This document shows positions 13,798 to 15,386 of a DNA stretch of 15,386 nt, in pieces (the stretch's first letter is position 1; every line of letters begins with the position of its first letter). The notes under the pieces are model-generated. The model searched no databases and was not told the DNA's origin. It worked only from the letters and a program-made list of their open reading frames with translations. The stretch lies in contig JAJZSX010000017.1 in NCBI GenBank assembly GCA_021849435.1, forward strand, positions 1-15,386. The letters run 5' to 3'. Source of the stretch: Actinomycetes bacterium. Lineage in GTDB: Bacteria > Actinomycetota > Acidimicrobiia > Acidimicrobiales > RAAP-2. The translations under genes and the position numbers were made by a program.

Positions 13798-15386
13798 CTA
13801 GGCCTTAATGACGTTCCGGCCGAATTCGGAGCGGAGATCGCCGACGACGCCAGCGATGTTCACGTTGAACTCAGGACCGAGCTTAAAGGCCTTGCCCGAC
13901 TCGCCCGTCTCGACGATCACCGGCGATTTACCGGGGTAACGCGTGAGGATTTCACGCAGCGCGGCGATCGACTGCGAGGTGAGGTCCTCACTTCGAAGGG
14001 CCAGGCGCAACTCACCGTCGTCGCGGCCCCGCGGTAGCGCGGTGAGGTCGAGCACGTTGAAACGAATCTCCTCGTCGCGCACATCGATGCGGCCCTTGAC
14101 GAGCACGATGTTGTCCTTGGCGAGAAAGCCGCTGCACTCTTCGAACTTTCGAGCCGAAAGAATGATCTCGAGCGCGCCACCGAGGTCTTCGAGCACGACC
14201 CGGGCGTACTGGTGTCCGGACTTGGTCGTTCGGATCTGCACCTCGGCCAGGATCCCGCCGATGGTCACCGGCCGATTTAGGCGGGCCAACTCCTCGGCCC
14301 GCTCACGGATGACCACGATCGATCCGTCGGTCTTGGCCGCGAGGACGTCAGCCACGGCGTAGAGCGGGTGGTCCGAGATGTAGGTCCCGAGCATCTCGCG
14401 TTCGAAGTCGAGCTTGACGGGTTGGTCGAACTCGACCGGACTGATGGGTGGTTCGGTGCCCTCCCAGTCCCCCCCGCCAGCCGAGTCGCCGAGCGAGGCG
14501 AACAGGGTCGAAATGCCGAGCGACAGATCCTTGCGTCGGCTCAGAGTCACCTCGATCAACTCGTCCGCGGCGAGCAGCAGGCCCATCCGCGACACCCCCA
14601 GCGAGTCGAACGTACCCGCCTTGATCAGGGATTCCATTGTACGTCGGTTGAGGACTGCGGGGTCGACGCGACGCACGAAGTCGTAGACCGAGTCAAACAG
14701 TCCGCCGGCCTCGCGCTCGCCGACGATCTTCTCGACGAGGGCTTCGCCGACGTTACGCACCGCCGCCATGCCGAAGAGGATCGTCATCGGGGCGCGCTGA
14801 CTTGGGGCGTAGTCGGCGAGGGACTCGTTCACGTCGGGCACACCCACCGTGATGCCCATCTGACGGGCCTCGTTGAGATAGATCGCCGCCTTGTCCTTGT
14901 CGTCACGGAACGACGTCAGCAGGGCGGCCATGTACTCCACCGGGTAGTTGGCCTTCAGCCAGGCGTTCTGGTAGGCGATCAGCGCGTAGCCGTACGCGTG
15001 ACTCTTGTTGAAGGCGTAGTCGGCGAAGGGTTCGATCTTGTTGAAGATGACCTCACCGAGGTCACGGCCGTAGCCCATCCGTTCGGCACCGTCGACGAAC
15101 TTCGCGCGCTGGGCCTGAATCATCTCGCGAATCTTCTTCGAACAGGCCTTGCGCAGGTCGTCGGCCTCGGTCATGGAGAAGCCCGCGATACGCGTGGCCA
15201 CGCGCATGATGTCCTCTTGGTAGATCATCAACCCGTAGGTCTCGCGCAGGATCTCCTCCAGGTCCGCGTGATCGTAGCGAACCTCCTGACGGTGGTTCTT
15301 GCGGTCGGCGTAGTCGTTGTGGACGTTCTCGCTCAGCGGCCCCGGACGATAGAGCGCCACGAGCGCCGCAATGTCATCGAAACTCG
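13798..15386 (-). CDS. dnaE: DNA polymerase III alpha subunit, C-terminal part, cut by window edge
   Basis: These are the last 528 residues of the replicative polymerase, read continuously from the window edge. The visible part begins within the polymerase core at SFDDIAALVALYRPGPL, a strongly conserved stretch. Next come the fingers motifs IAGFSMTEADDLRKACSKK and FNKSHAYGYALIAYQNAWLK. A tandem helix-hairpin-helix follows (FGMAAVRNVG to LIKAGTFDSLG, about residues 204-262). An OB-fold starts at VTIGGILAEVQIRT (about 376), and there is a C-terminal domain. The PHP domain and the catalytic Asp residues of the palm are outside the window. The length from RPGPL to the end suits DnaE1 rather than the error-prone DnaE2, which lacks the full C-terminal part. 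This is a housekeeping core gene and marks the region as chromosomal. Confidence 0.95.
   Translation of the reverse strand, partial: SFDDIAALVALYRPGPLSENVHNDYADRKNHRQEVRYDHADLEEILRETYGLMIYQEDIMRVATRIAGFSMTEADDLRKACSKKIREMIQAQRAKFVDGAERMGYGRDLGEVIFNKIEPFADYAFNKSHAYGYALIAYQNAWLKANYPVEYMAALLTSFRDDKDKAAIYLNEARQMGITVGVPDVNESLADYAPSQRAPMTILFGMAAVRNVGEALVEKIVGEREAGGLFDSVYDFVRRVDPAVLNRRTMESLIKAGTFDSLGVSRMGLLLAADELIEVTLSRRKDLSLGISTLFASLGDSAGGGDWEGTEPPISPVEFDQPVKLDFEREMLGTYISDHPLYAVADVLAAKTDGSIVVIRERAEELARLNRPVTIGGILAEVQIRTTKSGHQYARVVLEDLGGALEIILSARKFEECSGFLAKDNIVLVKGRIDVRDEEIRFNVLDLTALPRGRDDGELRLALRSEDLTSQSIAALREILTRYPGKSPVIVETGESGKAFKLGPEFNVNIAGVVGDLRSEFGRNVIKA

Overview
The window looks like chromosomal DNA of a high-GC actinobacterium. 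The supporting signs are dense G/C-rich coding, frequent GTG starts, -10 boxes of the TAnnnT type lying almost against start codons, and an actinobacterial-style replicative DnaE. The gene content (sugar ABC importers, an uncharacterised gene fused by overlap to a DUF255 gene) would suit an uncultured Acidimicrobiia-like lineage, but that placement is inference. No rRNA, tRNA, phage, IS element or CRISPR array was seen.

Left part (1-9308, all minus strand, so read right to left): two complete carbohydrate importers of the ribose/xylose (CUT2) class sit head to tail. A LacI-family repressor (8195-9238) is followed by a binding protein (6985-8076), a permease (5872-6891) and a single-domain ATPase (5117-5875). 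After a 260-bp gap holding a hairpin and a 4 x 8 bp tandem repeat comes a Gfo/Idh/MocA oxidoreductase (3861-4856). After a second gap with an inverted repeat comes a xylose-type importer: binding protein (2455-3684), ATPase (1609-2445) and permease (347-1585). A short-chain dehydrogenase starts 4 bases after the permease and runs off the window edge.

Regulation is clearest around LacI. A perfect 14-bp CG-centred palindrome at 8126-8139 sits just after a TTGACG-N17-TAATCT promoter driving the first importer. A one-mismatch version at 9297-9308 lies inside the spacer of a TTGATG-N17-TACACT promoter for lacI itself, in the region divergent to a PfkB-family sugar kinase (9372-10346). I read this as one local regulon: importer plus kinase plus autoregulated repressor, for a ribose- or fructose-like sugar.

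Right part (9372-15386): the plus-strand kinase is followed by a complete DUF255 thioredoxin-domain protein (10364-12349), apparently with a leaderless promoter, whose stop overlaps an unrecognised 239-aa gene (12349-13068). This converges on a 223-aa minus-strand gene of unknown function (13085-13756), which lies 41 bp downstream of the 3' part of dnaE (13798 to the window end).

I found no clearly unprecedented system. The points worth a second look are the LacI operator pair, the intercistronic hairpin behind the binding-protein gene, the tandem octamer, two importers built with single-domain ATPases and non-lipidated binding proteins, and two unrecognised genes beside dnaE.
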